Source of the DNA: Niabella insulamsoli
GTDB lineage: Bacteria; Bacteroidota; Bacteroidia; Chitinophagales; Chitinophagaceae
Assembly (NCBI RefSeq): GCF_039652435.2
Contig: NZ_CP190246.1
Coordinates: 930,001-994,000, forward strand
DNA length: 64,000 nt
Direction: 5' to 3'
A program made the translations under genes and the position numbers. The notes beneath the pieces are model-generated. The model ran no database searches, was not told where the DNA came from, and worked only from the letters and a program-made list of their open reading frames with translations. Positions 25,953-36,100 of this stretch are shown piece after piece (the stretch's first letter is position 1; every line of letters starts with the position of its first letter).

Positions 25953-26035
25953 ATTGTGTGTTTTTATTTTTTGGTTTGATAAGAAGATGTTTTGTAATGA
26001 ATGAGCATAATCATTTTATAAATGTGCTAACGGGA

Positions 26036-26524
26036 TTATTTTACATTCAATCCTTTGCTATCCACTCTTTTAGGTTTGGTGGCTTGCACTTTCTGCATCA
26101 ATATCTTAAGATCATCTTTAGCAATATCGCCGTTCAAAGTAACGACGCCCTCTGAAACCGAAACGGTTACGCCGGGGTGGTCTTTCACGGCATCCGCAAC
26201 AGCGGCTTGCAAACTATCGTCAGCTGTAACTACAACGGGAGCAACGGGTTCCGGAAGCGCAACGGTTGTCAGGTTGTCAACGCCCTTTACGCCATCTACC
26301 CCTTTTGCCGTCGATTCGGCTGCAGACTGCGTGGTAGCATCCTTCACTTCACCCGAAAGGGTAGCGGTTGCATCTTTTACTTCGACCGATACGCCCGATA
26401 AGTCAGGATTGCTATGTAGTGCGTTTTCTACGGCAGTTTTCAGATCGGCGTCGCTTTTGCCTTTACAAGACGGGAGCGCAAATAAAAAGCCGGCAATTGT
26501 TAGTACAGCGAGAATTTTTTTCAT
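26036..26524 (-). CDS. Lipoprotein with two BON domains
   Basis: 162 residues. The lipoprotein signal MKKILAVLTIAGFLFALPSC is followed by two BON domains: DLKTAVENALHSNPDLSGVSVEVKDATATLSGEV and SLQAAVADAVKDHPGVTVSVSEGVVTLNGDI (each given in essence). The pattern matches OsmY/DolP-like envelope proteins that help keep outer-membrane integrity. The order with the BON/SH3 gene suggests a shared envelope-stress role, as inference. Confidence 0.85.
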   Translation of the reverse strand: MKKILAVLTIAGFLFALPSCKGKSDADLKTAVENALHSNPDLSGVSVEVKDATATLSGEVKDATTQSAAESTAKGVDGVKGVDNLTTVALPEPVAPVVVTADDSLQAAVADAVKDHPGVTVSVSEGVVTLNGDIAKDDLKILMQKVQATKPKRVDSKGLNVK

Positions 26525-26624
26525 GATTCAGTAGTTTAATTTAACAAAATTGTTCTTTTAAAATTAATAGAATTCAATGCCAATTAAGTTGTTGCCCGCC
26601 GTTATTTTTAAGATTATTTAAAAA

Positions 26625-27308
26625 TTAACATATGGCTTTCTGCAGGGCGCTTCGATTAATCACGCCAATTTCCTTTCCTGAAGTGCGTATAAGGCCAAGC
26701 TCTGAAAACTCCGCCAACACTTTGTAAATGGTTTCATAGGTGGTTCCGACGTAGGCGGCAATATCCTGGCGGCTGATGGTGAAGTCAATAAATCCTTTAT
26801 CGTTCTTGCCGAATTTTTGTTCCAGCGATAATAGGGCACCAGCCAACCTGGCCCTTACCGTCATGTGCGCAAGATTGCGCATCCGTATCTCGGAGAGTTG
26901 AAGTTCGTCGGCCATAAACATCATGAAGGCAAACGCAAAATCTTTGTTTACTTTAAAAGTGGTTTCAAAAAAATCGATGGTGATATAACACACGGTAACG
27001 GCTGTCAAAGCAGTCGCGGTAATAGGATATTGTTTGGAAAGGGTGCTGAGGCCGCGATGCCCCAGAATGTCCTGGCGATGGGCAAATCGAACGATCAGCT
27101 CTTTATCTTCATCCCAAAGCTTATGCACCTTCACCACGCCGGACACCATAAAATAAATGCCGGTAACCTCGCTTTGTTCTGAGAAAATGACGGCTCCTTT
27201 CTTATAATGAAGTACTTCAAGGTTGGCATCGAGCGCCGGGCGCCATTCCTTTAAGCAATGGCTGTGGAGAAAGGATTGGCTGGTATCCGTATTTTTCTTT
27301 CGTGACAT
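26625..27308 (-). CDS. Crp/Fnr-family transcriptional regulator of the nitrate block
   Basis: 227 residues. A cyclic nucleotide-binding-like sensor domain (KGAVIFSEQSEVTGIYFMVSGVVKVHKL, shown in part) is followed by a dimer helix and an HTH with SRQDIAAYVGTTYETIYKVLAEF as recognition region. The four Cys of an Fnr iron-sulfur cluster are not present (only C18, one mid-domain Cys and a final Cys), so oxygen sensing by [4Fe-4S] is unlikely. It lies 40 bp after cobA on the same strand and is divergent from nirB, so it probably controls nitrate/nitrite genes. Confidence 0.88.
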   Translation of the reverse strand: MSRKKNTDTSQSFLHSHCLKEWRPALDANLEVLHYKKGAVIFSEQSEVTGIYFMVSGVVKVHKLWDEDKELIVRFAHRQDILGHRGLSTLSKQYPITATALTAVTVCYITIDFFETTFKVNKDFAFAFMMFMADELQLSEIRMRNLAHMTVRARLAGALLSLEQKFGKNDKGFIDFTISRQDIAAYVGTTYETIYKVLAEFSELGLIRTSGKEIGVINRSALQKAIC

Positions 27309-27348
27309 AAAAATAAAGATAGCAGAAACTCCTGTAAGCGCGTGATTT

Positions 27349-28113
27349 CTATTGTTGGCGGGCTGTCAGCAGTTCTTTTACCTGGCTGTTTTCAAAAAGC
27401 AATTGAGGGAGTGCTACGACCGCTCCGATAACGATAATGGCAGGGTTTTCCAGGCCTGCATATTGCGCCCTGTAATAAATATCTTTTACCTTTCCGGTTA
27501 CGGATTTTTGATTAGGCAGCGTTCCGTTTTGAATAATAGCGGCCGGCGTTTCCGCTTTTCCATATTTTGCAAATAGTTCAGTGATAGCTTCAAGTTTGCT
27601 CATCGCCATTAAAATTATTACTGTGGCGCTCGATTGCGCCGCCAGTTCAATATCTTTTGAGACTGCGCCCTCTCTGGTGGTGCCCGTCACTACCCAAAAG
27701 CTTTCGTTCGTGCCCCTGGCCGTTAATGGAATGAGTTGTGACGCAGGTACGGCCAAAGCGCTGGAAATGCCCGGTACCACCTCGACGTCAATACCAGCCT
27801 GTTGTGCAGTTTCTATTTCCTCCCATGCCCGGCCAAAAACAAAGGGGTCGCCGCCTTTTAAACGCACCACACATTCGTATTGGCTGGAATATTCTAATAT
27901 AAGGTGATTGATTTCGGATTGGCTTAGCGCGTGACAACCGTAGCGTTTGCCGACAAACTTATGGATGCAGCCTGGTTGGGTATGCGCGAGTAACTCGGGG
28001 CTTGCCAATGCATCGTAAAGCACAACATCAGCTGTTTTTAGCTTTTTTAATGCTTTAACTGTGATTAAATCCGGATCTCCGGGGCCTGCTCCAATTAAGA
28101 TTAATTTTGCCAT
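27349..28113 (-). CDS. cobA: Uroporphyrinogen-III C-methyltransferase
   Basis: 254 residues. LILIGAGPGDPDLITVKALKKL, the AD-VLYDAL segment, VRLKGGDPFVFGRAWEE and VVPGISSALAVPA are the standard motifs of SUMT enzymes. It methylates uroporphyrinogen III twice, using SAM, to precorrin-2, the precursor of siroheme. NirB needs siroheme and its gene starts divergently 191 bp away, so the location makes functional sense. The CysG-type dehydrogenase/chelatase part is absent and must be encoded elsewhere. Confidence 0.95.
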   Translation of the reverse strand: MAKLILIGAGPGDPDLITVKALKKLKTADVVLYDALASPELLAHTQPGCIHKFVGKRYGCHALSQSEINHLILEYSSQYECVVRLKGGDPFVFGRAWEEIETAQQAGIDVEVVPGISSALAVPASQLIPLTARGTNESFWVVTGTTREGAVSKDIELAAQSSATVIILMAMSKLEAITELFAKYGKAETPAAIIQNGTLPNQKSVTGKVKDIYYRAQYAGLENPAIIVIGAVVALPQLLFENSQVKELLTARQQ

Positions 28114-28304
28114 AAATATAAATTATAATAAAATATATATAATATTTTCTGACCAAAATTACGAAATATTAATCAGATTGTATTAAATTTGATATACTAA
28201 AAAGATGATTATTCTTGTTTATTTATAGGTTTAACTTGTAAAACACATATATAGAATATTTATTAATATAAGATTGTTGGCCATTTTTAACTAAAAACGA
28301 CATT
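28114..28304. promoter_or_regulatory. Divergent AT-rich control region, cobA / nirB
   Basis: A 191-bp region between cobA-crp and the nir/nas operon. It is very AT rich. TAAATTTG at 28184-28191 fits a -7 element for nirB, but no -33 TTG is at the right distance, as expected if an activator is needed. No clear TTGAT-N4-ATCAA or TGTGA-N6-TCACA site was found. Confidence 0.4.
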
Positions 28305-30821
28305 ATGAAAGTTGTTGTAATCGGAAATGGCATGGTTGGCCAAAAATTCTGCGAAAAATTGCTCTCTAAGGGAATTGATAACCTCGAGTTAACTGTTTTT
28401 GGAGAAGAAACGCTCGCTGCTTATGATCGCGTGCATTTAAGTTCCTATTTCGCTGGCAAGACAGTCGATGACCTTACCCTCCAACCGGTAAAATGGTATG
28501 AAGAAAAAGGAATTGATTTGCGCCTGGGCGATCCCATACAGGAAGTAAACCGCGACAAAAAGACCGTGACTTCTTTTGAGGGCGTTACCCTTACTTATGA
28601 TTATCTCGTTTTTGCTACCGGTTCTTCGGCTTTTGTGCCTCCGATTCCGGGGGTGGATAAGCACGGCGTTTTCGTGTATCGGACTATCGAAGATTTGAAT
28701 ATGATCTGGCGCCATGCGCCCACCACCAAGACGGCCGTCGTAATCGGTGGCGGTCTGCTCGGACTGGAAGCGGCAAAAGCCTGCCTCGATTTGGGTATAA
28801 AAGATACCCATGTGATTGAGTTCGCGCCCCGCCTTATGCCGCGTCAAATCGATGAAGCCGGTTCGGATATTCTTATACAAAAATTAAAAGATCTTAATAT
28901 TACCACACATACCGGCAAAAACACGGCAGCGATCCTGGGGAACGAAACCATCAGTGGAATGATTTTTACCGATGGGTCGATTTTGAGCACCGACATGCTT
29001 ATTATCTCTGCGGGCATCAAGCCGCGAGATGAGCTGGCTCGGGCCTGCGGCCTGACAGTTGGTCCGCGCGGAGGTATTGTGGTGAATGACGCAATGGTAA
29101 CAAGCGACGAGAGCATTTTTGCCATCGGCGAATGCGCGCTGCACAATTCAATGATATATGGTTTGGTAGCGCCGGGTTATGAAATGGCCGACGTAGTCGC
29201 CACAGGCCTTGCCGGCGCCGAAAAAGCTTTCCCTGGTTTTGATATGAGCACCAAGCTGAAGCTGATTGGCGTGGACGTCGCCAGCTTCGGCGATCCATTT
29301 ATCTCTGGCGAGGAAGCGAAAACCATTGTTTTCAGAGACAACCATTTGGGCGTCTACAAAAGGATCAACTTCTCGAACGACGGAAAAGAATTGCTGGGCG
29401 GCGTATTGGTGGGCGATGCAGATGCTTACAATATGTTGCTGCAGATCTGCAAAAATAAAATGGCGCTGCCTCCCAATCCGATGGATCTTATTATCCAGGC
29501 AAAAGAAGGCGCCGCCGATGCGGGCGCAGGTGTGGTTGCCCTGCCCGATGACGCTTTGATTTGCAGCTGTGAGGGGGTCACCAAAAAAGATATTTGCAAT
29601 GCCGTAACTGAAGCCGGCTGCGAAAATGTTGACGCCATTAAAAAATGTACCAAAGCTGCAACTGGTTGCGGAGGATGTGCGCCCATGGTGAAAGATATTA
29701 TGGTGCATACGATGAAGCAGCAAGGCAAAATGGTGAGGAATGTTTTGTGCGAGCATTTTGATTATTCCCGCCAGGAGCTTTACGACCTGGTTAAGATGAA
29801 AGATTTCCACAGTTTTGACGAGGTGCTCGACGAGTTGGGCAAAGGCGATGGGTGCGAAACCTGCCGGCCGGCGGTCACTTCAATTATCGCCAGCCTTTGG
29901 AACGAGCTGATCGTAAAGAAAGAAAACGCCAGCTCTCAGGATACGAATGACCGGTTTCTCGCTAATATACAAAAAGGCGGCACCTATTCGGTCGTGCCGC
30001 GCATTCCGGGCGGAGAGATCACTCCCGATAAACTACTGGTCATCGCCACGGTGGCAAAAAAATATAATCTCTACACCAAAATAACCGGTGGTCAGCGTAT
30101 TGATATGTTCGGCGCCCACGTAGGCGATCTGCCTTTGATTTGGGAAGAGCTGATTCAGGCAGGATTTGAAAGTGGCCATGCGTATGGAAAAGCACTGCGA
30201 ACTGTTAAAAGCTGTGTAGGCAGCACCTGGTGCCGCTTTGGTTTACACGACAGTGTCAGCTATGCCATCCGCATAGAAGAAAGGTATCGCGGACTCCGGG
30301 CGCCCCATAAAATTAAGTCAGCCGTTTCGGGTTGTATCAGGGAATGTGCTGAAGCGCAATCGAAAGATTTCGGCATTATCGCTACCGAAAAAGGCTGGAA
30401 TTTGTATGTATGCGGAAATGGTGGCTCTAAACCTCAACATGCCCTGCTGCTGGCGACCGACCTCGACTCAGAAACCTGTATTAAATATATAGACCGTTTT
30501 TTAATGTTCTATATCAAAACCGCCGATCCGCTTACAAGAACAGCAACCTGGCTGAACAAAATGGAAGGTGGCATTGACTACCTGCGCAACGTGGTGGTAC
30601 ACGATACATTGGGTATCGCCGCCGAACTGGAAAACGAAATGCAGATGCTGGTGGACAATTATGAGTGCGAATGGAAAGCTGCTGTCGAAAATCCTGACAT
30701 AAGAAAGCGTTTTAATCACTTTGTAAACGCGCCGCAGGAAAAAGATCCCTCCGTTCAGTTCGATTCTTTCAGAGGTCAGAAAAAAGCAACCGAATGGACG
30801 AACACGCTCGCGGTTTCATAA
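28305..30821 (+). CDS. nirB: Assimilatory nitrite reductase (NADH) large subunit
   Basis: 838 residues in the usual order: FAD/NAD(H) oxidoreductase (VVIGNGMVGQKF, then VVIGGGLLGLEAA), a BFD-type [2Fe-2S] module (C420, C422 and the GCGGC pair), a second Cys-poor BFD-like repeat (CETCRP), then the siroheme domain. The siroheme-[4Fe-4S] ligands are C637-x5-C643 and C677-x3-C681. It reduces nitrite to ammonium with NADH in the cytoplasm. nirD follows after 47 bp. Confidence 0.96.
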   Translation: MKVVVIGNGMVGQKFCEKLLSKGIDNLELTVFGEETLAAYDRVHLSSYFAGKTVDDLTLQPVKWYEEKGIDLRLGDPIQEVNRDKKTVTSFEGVTLTYDYLVFATGSSAFVPPIPGVDKHGVFVYRTIEDLNMIWRHAPTTKTAVVIGGGLLGLEAAKACLDLGIKDTHVIEFAPRLMPRQIDEAGSDILIQKLKDLNITTHTGKNTAAILGNETISGMIFTDGSILSTDMLIISAGIKPRDELARACGLTVGPRGGIVVNDAMVTSDESIFAIGECALHNSMIYGLVAPGYEMADVVATGLAGAEKAFPGFDMSTKLKLIGVDVASFGDPFISGEEAKTIVFRDNHLGVYKRINFSNDGKELLGGVLVGDADAYNMLLQICKNKMALPPNPMDLIIQAKEGAADAGAGVVALPDDALICSCEGVTKKDICNAVTEAGCENVDAIKKCTKAATGCGGCAPMVKDIMVHTMKQQGKMVRNVLCEHFDYSRQELYDLVKMKDFHSFDEVLDELGKGDGCETCRPAVTSIIASLWNELIVKKENASSQDTNDRFLANIQKGGTYSVVPRIPGGEITPDKLLVIATVAKKYNLYTKITGGQRIDMFGAHVGDLPLIWEELIQAGFESGHAYGKALRTVKSCVGSTWCRFGLHDSVSYAIRIEERYRGLRAPHKIKSAVSGCIRECAEAQSKDFGIIATEKGWNLYVCGNGGSKPQHALLLATDLDSETCIKYIDRFLMFYIKTADPLTRTATWLNKMEGGIDYLRNVVVHDTLGIAAELENEMQMLVDNYECEWKAAVENPDIRKRFNHFVNAPQEKDPSVQFDSFRGQKKATEWTNTLAVS

Positions 30822-30868
30822 TTCGCTTTTCCAACACAGACCTTTCATCTTAAAATTTATTGAAGTAT

Positions 30869-31249
30869 ATGATGTACGATCATCCAACTATTCCTTTAAC
30901 AGAAACGCATTGGTTTGCAGCCTGTGCCGTAGAAGATGCGGTATTAAACGGCGGCGTATGTGTGAAATATGGAGAAGAGCAGATTGCGCTGTTCTATTTT
31001 ACGCGGCGTAACGAATGGTATGCGACGCAAAATTTATGTCCTCACAAAAGGCAAATGGCACTAAGCCGTGGCATGTTGGGTTCTGCTGGCGACGAGCCGA
31101 AGGTAGCCTGCCCTTTTCATAAAAAAACCTTCTCGCTGGTGACGGGCCAGTGCCTGAGTGGCGATGAATGCGACATTAAAACCTATCCTGTAAAAGTAGA
31201 AAACGGAACTGTTTATATCCAGGTAGAAAAGCAGCAGCCTCCGCAATAA
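30869..31249 (+). CDS. nirD: Nitrite reductase small subunit, Rieske-type
   Basis: 126 residues from ATG 30869 (an ATG follows immediately, and a TTG 9 nt upstream is unlikely). The fold is that of NirD: WFAACAVEDAVLNGGVCVKYG, ALFYFTRRNEWYATQNLCPHKRQMALSRGML and VACPFHKKTFSLVTGQCLSGDE (in parts). CPH and CPFHKKTF resemble the Rieske boxes C-x-H and C-x2-H, so a [2Fe-2S] cluster may be kept, unlike in E. coli NirD where ligands are lost. It partners NirB. Confidence 0.92.
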   Translation: MMYDHPTIPLTETHWFAACAVEDAVLNGGVCVKYGEEQIALFYFTRRNEWYATQNLCPHKRQMALSRGMLGSAGDEPKVACPFHKKTFSLVTGQCLSGDECDIKTYPVKVENGTVYIQVEKQQPPQ

Positions 31250-31324
31250 GCATATCGTAGACATAGTATTGCAGCTGATTCTAAATCGCATGCAGTCAAC
31301 CAAAAACCCTCTAAAAACAAACTG

Positions 31325-31729
31325 ATGAAAAAATGCAACCTGTTGATGGCTTCTGTTTTTTTAATCGCGGCCGCGCCCAAAGCGCAGGCCCAAACCGGTG
31401 GCGCCAAAGTTCAACCCGCTCTTTGGGATGGAATGGTGATAGCCGGTTATGTAGATAATGGCGCTTATGTCAATTTTGGCGGCCCATGTATCAAATACGC
31501 TAAAAAGCCCTGCGTTATTGCCTTGGGAATGCTGCCTTCTTTAAGAATCAAAGAAGATAAAGTGGCGGCGGGCGCTAAAAAAAACGCATGGGTGACGCCC
31601 ACGCTCGGCGCAGGCTTGACGATGGCCTACAAACATATTGCGCTGCAAATTCCTGTTTACTATAATGCTAAAACCGCAGCCAGCGATGGCCGGTGGGAGT
31701 TGGGTATCGGGGCCGGCTATAAATTTTAA
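31325..31729 (+). CDS. Small predicted outer-membrane beta-barrel protein
   Basis: 134 residues with signal peptide MKKCNLLMASVFLIAAAPKAQAQ. The mature part has alternating hydrophobic/polar strands (GMVIAGYVDNGAYVNFGG, TPTLGAGLTMAYKHIALQIPVYY) and ends in GAGYKF, the terminal aromatic signature of outer-membrane barrels. It lies between nirD and the nitrate transporter, in the same direction with 75-bp and 46-bp gaps. A role in nitrate or nitrite passage across the outer membrane is possible but unproven. No known family is recognised with confidence. Confidence 0.65.
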   Translation: MKKCNLLMASVFLIAAAPKAQAQTGGAKVQPALWDGMVIAGYVDNGAYVNFGGPCIKYAKKPCVIALGMLPSLRIKEDKVAAGAKKNAWVTPTLGAGLTMAYKHIALQIPVYYNAKTAASDGRWELGIGAGYKF

Positions 31730-31775
31730 TGAATGCTGATTATCTATTCAAAACATTAACCCAAATATTTTTACA

Positions 31776-33083
31776 ATGAATAATATTAATACCAGGCCTT
31801 TAACCAAGTTGAATGTATTTTCTGTAAAAGGCATTCAAATGCGCACTTTTCATATTACCTGGCTCACGTTCTTTGTCTGCTTTTTCGGCTGGTTTGGGCT
31901 GGCTCCGCTGATGCCTACGATAAAGGAAGATTTGAATCTTGATAAATCACAGATTGGTAATATTATCATCGCTTCCGTGTCGGGAACCATTGTGGCGCGG
32001 CTTCTGATCGGGAGGCTTTGCGATGTCTGGGGGCCGCGAAAAACACATACCGCTCTTTTGCTGATCGGTTCTATCCCCGTATTCCTGGTAGGCCTGGCAG
32101 ACAGCTACACTTCTTTTTTATTGTTTCGCCTGGCAATAAGTGTGATCGGCGCTTCATTTGTGGTTACTCAATTTCATACATCAATGATGTTCGCGCCGTC
32201 GATAAAAGGAACGGCCAACGCAGTGACGGGCGGTTGGGGAAATTTGGGCGGCGGCGTTACCAATATCGTGATGCCTTTAATTTTCGCCGCCATTGTTGGC
32301 TTTGGCTTCACCAAAAGCGAAGCCTGGCGTTATGCGATGATTATCCCGGGAGTGATGATGTTGCTGGCAGCTTTTTTAAACTGGCGTTTTACAAAAGATA
32401 CGCCCGCCGGCAACTTTGATGAGATTGAGAGAAACCGCGTGAAATCAAAAACAGACTATAGTGTTTTGAAGGATTGGCGTATATGGGCGTTAACGCTGGC
32501 TTATGCGATGTGTTTCGGTATGGAAATCACGTTTGATAATGTGGCGGCGCTTCATTTTGTACAACACTATGGGCTCGACCAGAAGACCGCTGGTTTTTGG
32601 GCGGGCGCCTTCGGCCTGATGAATTTATTTGCGCGCGCCATGGGTGGCTTTTTTGCTGACCGTGTAGGTAGGGTGCATGGCTTGCGCGGAAAAGGCCTTT
32701 TGCTGGCAGCCGTTTTGCTGATCGAAGGGGTTGGCCTTATTCTTTTTGCAAGTGCAGGCTCTCTAACACTCGCCATTATCTCCATGTTGTCATTTGCATT
32801 GTTTCTGAAAATGGCCAACGGCACCACTTATGCGATAACGCCTTTTATCAACGAAAAAAATGTAGGCCTGGTGAGCGGCATTGTTGGAGCGGGAGGCAAC
32901 CTGGGTGGAATGATGTTTGGTTTTTTATTTAAAAGCCCGGAGATAACCTACGTGCAGGCTTTCAGCTATATCGGGTACATTGTTATCGCCGTGGCGCTGA
33001 TCGTACTGGTAACCAAATTTGCAAAGCCGGCAGGCGAAACCGAAGAAGCGGCATTGGTGCTCGAGCCGGCGCCAGCGCCATGA
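31776..33083 (+). CDS. Nitrate/nitrite transporter, NarK/NasA MFS type
   Basis: 435 residues with about 12 membrane helices. The first helix carries FHITWLTFFVCFFGWFGLAPLMP, and the two nitrate-signature motifs appear as ANAVTGGWGNLGGGVTNIVMP (in part) and GLVSGIVGAGGNLGGMMFG. A short helical, charged loop follows helix 6 (FTKDTPAGNFDEIERNRVKSK). It should import nitrate for the reductase genes downstream. The N-terminus is extended by 22 residues before the usual MRTFHITW start. Confidence 0.93.
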   Translation: MNNINTRPLTKLNVFSVKGIQMRTFHITWLTFFVCFFGWFGLAPLMPTIKEDLNLDKSQIGNIIIASVSGTIVARLLIGRLCDVWGPRKTHTALLLIGSIPVFLVGLADSYTSFLLFRLAISVIGASFVVTQFHTSMMFAPSIKGTANAVTGGWGNLGGGVTNIVMPLIFAAIVGFGFTKSEAWRYAMIIPGVMMLLAAFLNWRFTKDTPAGNFDEIERNRVKSKTDYSVLKDWRIWALTLAYAMCFGMEITFDNVAALHFVQHYGLDQKTAGFWAGAFGLMNLFARAMGGFFADRVGRVHGLRGKGLLLAAVLLIEGVGLILFASAGSLTLAIISMLSFALFLKMANGTTYAITPFINEKNVGLVSGIVGAGGNLGGMMFGFLFKSPEITYVQAFSYIGYIVIAVALIVLVTKFAKPAGETEEAALVLEPAPAP

Positions 33084-33140
33084 TCGGTTCAAAAAAATCA
33101 TAAACGGCCTCTGACGATTGCAGCCATCAAAGGGAAGTTA

Positions 33141-36100
33141 ATGAGTGAAAAAAGTGTCTATTCAAAACCTGTTTTATCTGCTGATAGCAAGCCACAAACA
33201 ACTACCTGCTGCTATTGCGGCGTTGGTTGTGGTATAACGGCTACGAAAGATAAATTAGGAAAGCTGCTGGTTGAAGGCAATCCTTTACATCCGGTGAACA
33301 AGGGTATGCTGTGTAGCAAAGGAATGAATCTTCATTACACTGTGAATGACACCAGTGACCGTTTGTTATATCCTGAAATGCGATACGCAAAGCATCAGCC
33401 CCGTCAGCGGGTGAGCTGGGATGCGGCGCTCGAACGTACGGCCGCTGTTTTTAAAACCTTCATTGAAAAATATGGCCCGGACTCGGTTGCTTTTTATGCC
33501 TCAGGGCAATGCCTTACCGAAGAGTATTATGTTGTCAATAAACTGATTAAAGGATTTATCGGCAGCAATAATATCGACACAAATTCAAGGCTCTGCATGA
33601 GCAGCGCTGTCGTAGGTTATAAAATGAGCCTCGGTGAAGACAGCGTGCCGGTTAGTTATGAAGATGTCGAATTGGCGGATGTTATTTTTGTGGCAGGCGC
33701 CAATCCCGCCTGGTGCCATCCCATTTTGTGGAGAAGGGTGGAAGCGGCTAAAGAGCGCAACCCTGATGTAAAAATCATTGTAAGCGATCCCCGGAAAACA
33801 CAAACCTGCGCTTCGGCTGATCTGCATCTGCAGTTAAACCCCGGAACCGATATTACACTGCACCACGCCATAGGTCGGGTTTTGATAGAAAATGGCGATA
33901 TCGATGCTTCATTTATTAAAGAAAACACCGAAGGATTTGAGAAATATAAAACTATCGTTTTCGAAAAAACGCTGGCAGAAGCTGCATTGATTTGCGGCGT
34001 AGAAGAGGTTTTGATTCGGAAGGCGGCGGCTTATATCGGCAATGCGAAAGGCTTTATTACGATGTGGACGATGGGGCTCAATCAAAGTGTGGTGGGAGTG
34101 GGTAAAAATCTTTCGCTGATCAATCTCAATCTTATTACCGGTCATGTCGGAAAGCCCGGTTCAGGCCCGCTCTCGCTTACCGGCCAGCCCAATGCGATGG
34201 GTGGCCGGGAGGTCGGCGGATTGTCAAACCTGTTGCCGGCGCATCGCGACCTTGCGAATGAAGCGCATCGCGCGGAAGTGGAGGATTTCTGGAAGGTACG
34301 GCGCGGCACCATTCCTGCGAAACCCGGTTTAACCGCTACGGAAATGTTTGAGGCGCTGGATAGTGGAAAGTTGAAAGCTATCTGGATTCTTTGCACGAAC
34401 CCGCTTATCAGCCTGCCCGATGTGAGAAAGGCGGAGGCTGCTTTGAAAAAAGCAAAATTTGTAGTCGTGCAGGAAATAAGCAATAAACCAGAAACGCTGC
34501 ATTATGCCGATGTGATTTTGCCCGCAGCTGCCTGGACGGAAAAGGAAGGCACGATGACCAATGCCGAAAGGCGGGTGAGTTATTTAAACAAAATCGTGGA
34601 AGCGCCGGGAGAGGCCCTGCCGGATGCTGAAATCATCTGCCGGTTCGCAAAAAAAATGGGTTATCCGGGCTTTGACTTTAAAAGCTTTTCCGAAATTTTT
34701 GACGAGCACGCGGCGTTAACCAAAGGCACGAATGTGGACATCAGCGGCCTGGATTATAAAACGCTGAAGAGCCGCCTTTCCGTGCAGTGGCCATTCACAG
34801 CGCAACATTTGAAAGCGCCTGCGGGGAGCGATCTTTTTTTTGGAACCCGACGTTTGTTTACCGATAAAAAATTTTATACCGCAAATGGGAAAGCGATTAT
34901 TCATACGGCTGATGACGAACACCGGTCTGAACCTTTGGGTGGTGATTTTCCGCTCATTCTCACCACCGGCCGTATTCGTGATCAGTGGCACACCATGAGT
35001 AAGACAGGAAAGGTTAATAAATTGAAACAACACCTGGGCGCTTCGTTCCTCGAAATGCATCCCGAAGATGCGCAGCGGCGCGGCATTAAGGATGAGGCGA
35101 TCGTAGTAGTGAACAGCCGTCGCGGCGAAGTTCGCGTCAGGGCGAAATTAACAACCGATATAAAGAAGGGCGTTGTCTTTATGCCCATGCATTGGGGTAA
35201 GGTTTTGAAAAGTGATCTAAACCGCGTTAATAATGTTACCAATAACCTGCTCGATCCGAAAAGCAAAGAGCCAGATTATAAATATACCGCTGTTGAAGTA
35301 GGCTTGTATCAACGGCCTCCTCAAAAAATAATAGTGGTAGGCGCCGGCGCCGGCGCTTGCGGATTTGTGAAAGCGCATCGGCAGTTAAATGCATCCGATG
35401 AGATTGAGGTATTTAGTAAAGAAGCCTATCCTTTCTATAACCGTGTATTGCTGCCCGATTATATTACCGGCACTTTGAAATGGGATAACCTGGTAAAGAT
35501 GACGGACGAAGAGGAGTATGCATATAATATCAAACTGCATCGCGGTGTAAGCATTGAAAGCATCAACAGGGAAAATAAAAGCGTCACTGACAGCAACGGA
35601 GTTGTGCATCGTTACGATTTGTTGGTAATGGCCACTGGCAGCCGGGCCACAATGCTCAGGGATCTGCCGGATATGAAAGGGGTTTTCACCATGCGCAGCA
35701 GAACCGACGCTGATTATTTTCTGGAACATATCGGCGGCGCCTCCGGGCGCGTGGTAATTATCGGCGGCGGCCTTTTGGGGATAGAACTGGCCGCTTCCCT
35801 CCGCGAAATGGATATAGCATCCACCGTCATACAACGAACCTCGCGGTTAATGAACCGCCAACTCGATCCGCTGGGGAGCCAGCTTTTACATGAGGAACTT
35901 ATTGACAAAGGCATTGATATTTATTACAATGATGAGATCGACCGGGTGTTAGGCGGCAATACGCTCACGGGAATAAAACTAAAAAGTGGTTTACAGATCG
36001 ATTGTGCAGCGATCGTGGTGGCTATCGGCACAACGCCCAATGTTGAAATCGCAAAGTCTGCCGGCCTAACTTGCAAGCGTGGTTTGGTGGTAAATGAATA

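Noticed and set aside
28114..28304. Possible Fnr box from the ATCAG ... TTGAT pair near 28171-28192
   Set aside because: The halves are in the wrong orientation and spacing for TTGAT-N4-ATCAA.
29148..29810. A 220-codon open frame on the minus strand inside nirB
   Set aside because: It is antisense to conserved NirB motifs, has no recognisable family, and its residues fit a shadow of GC-biased third positions.
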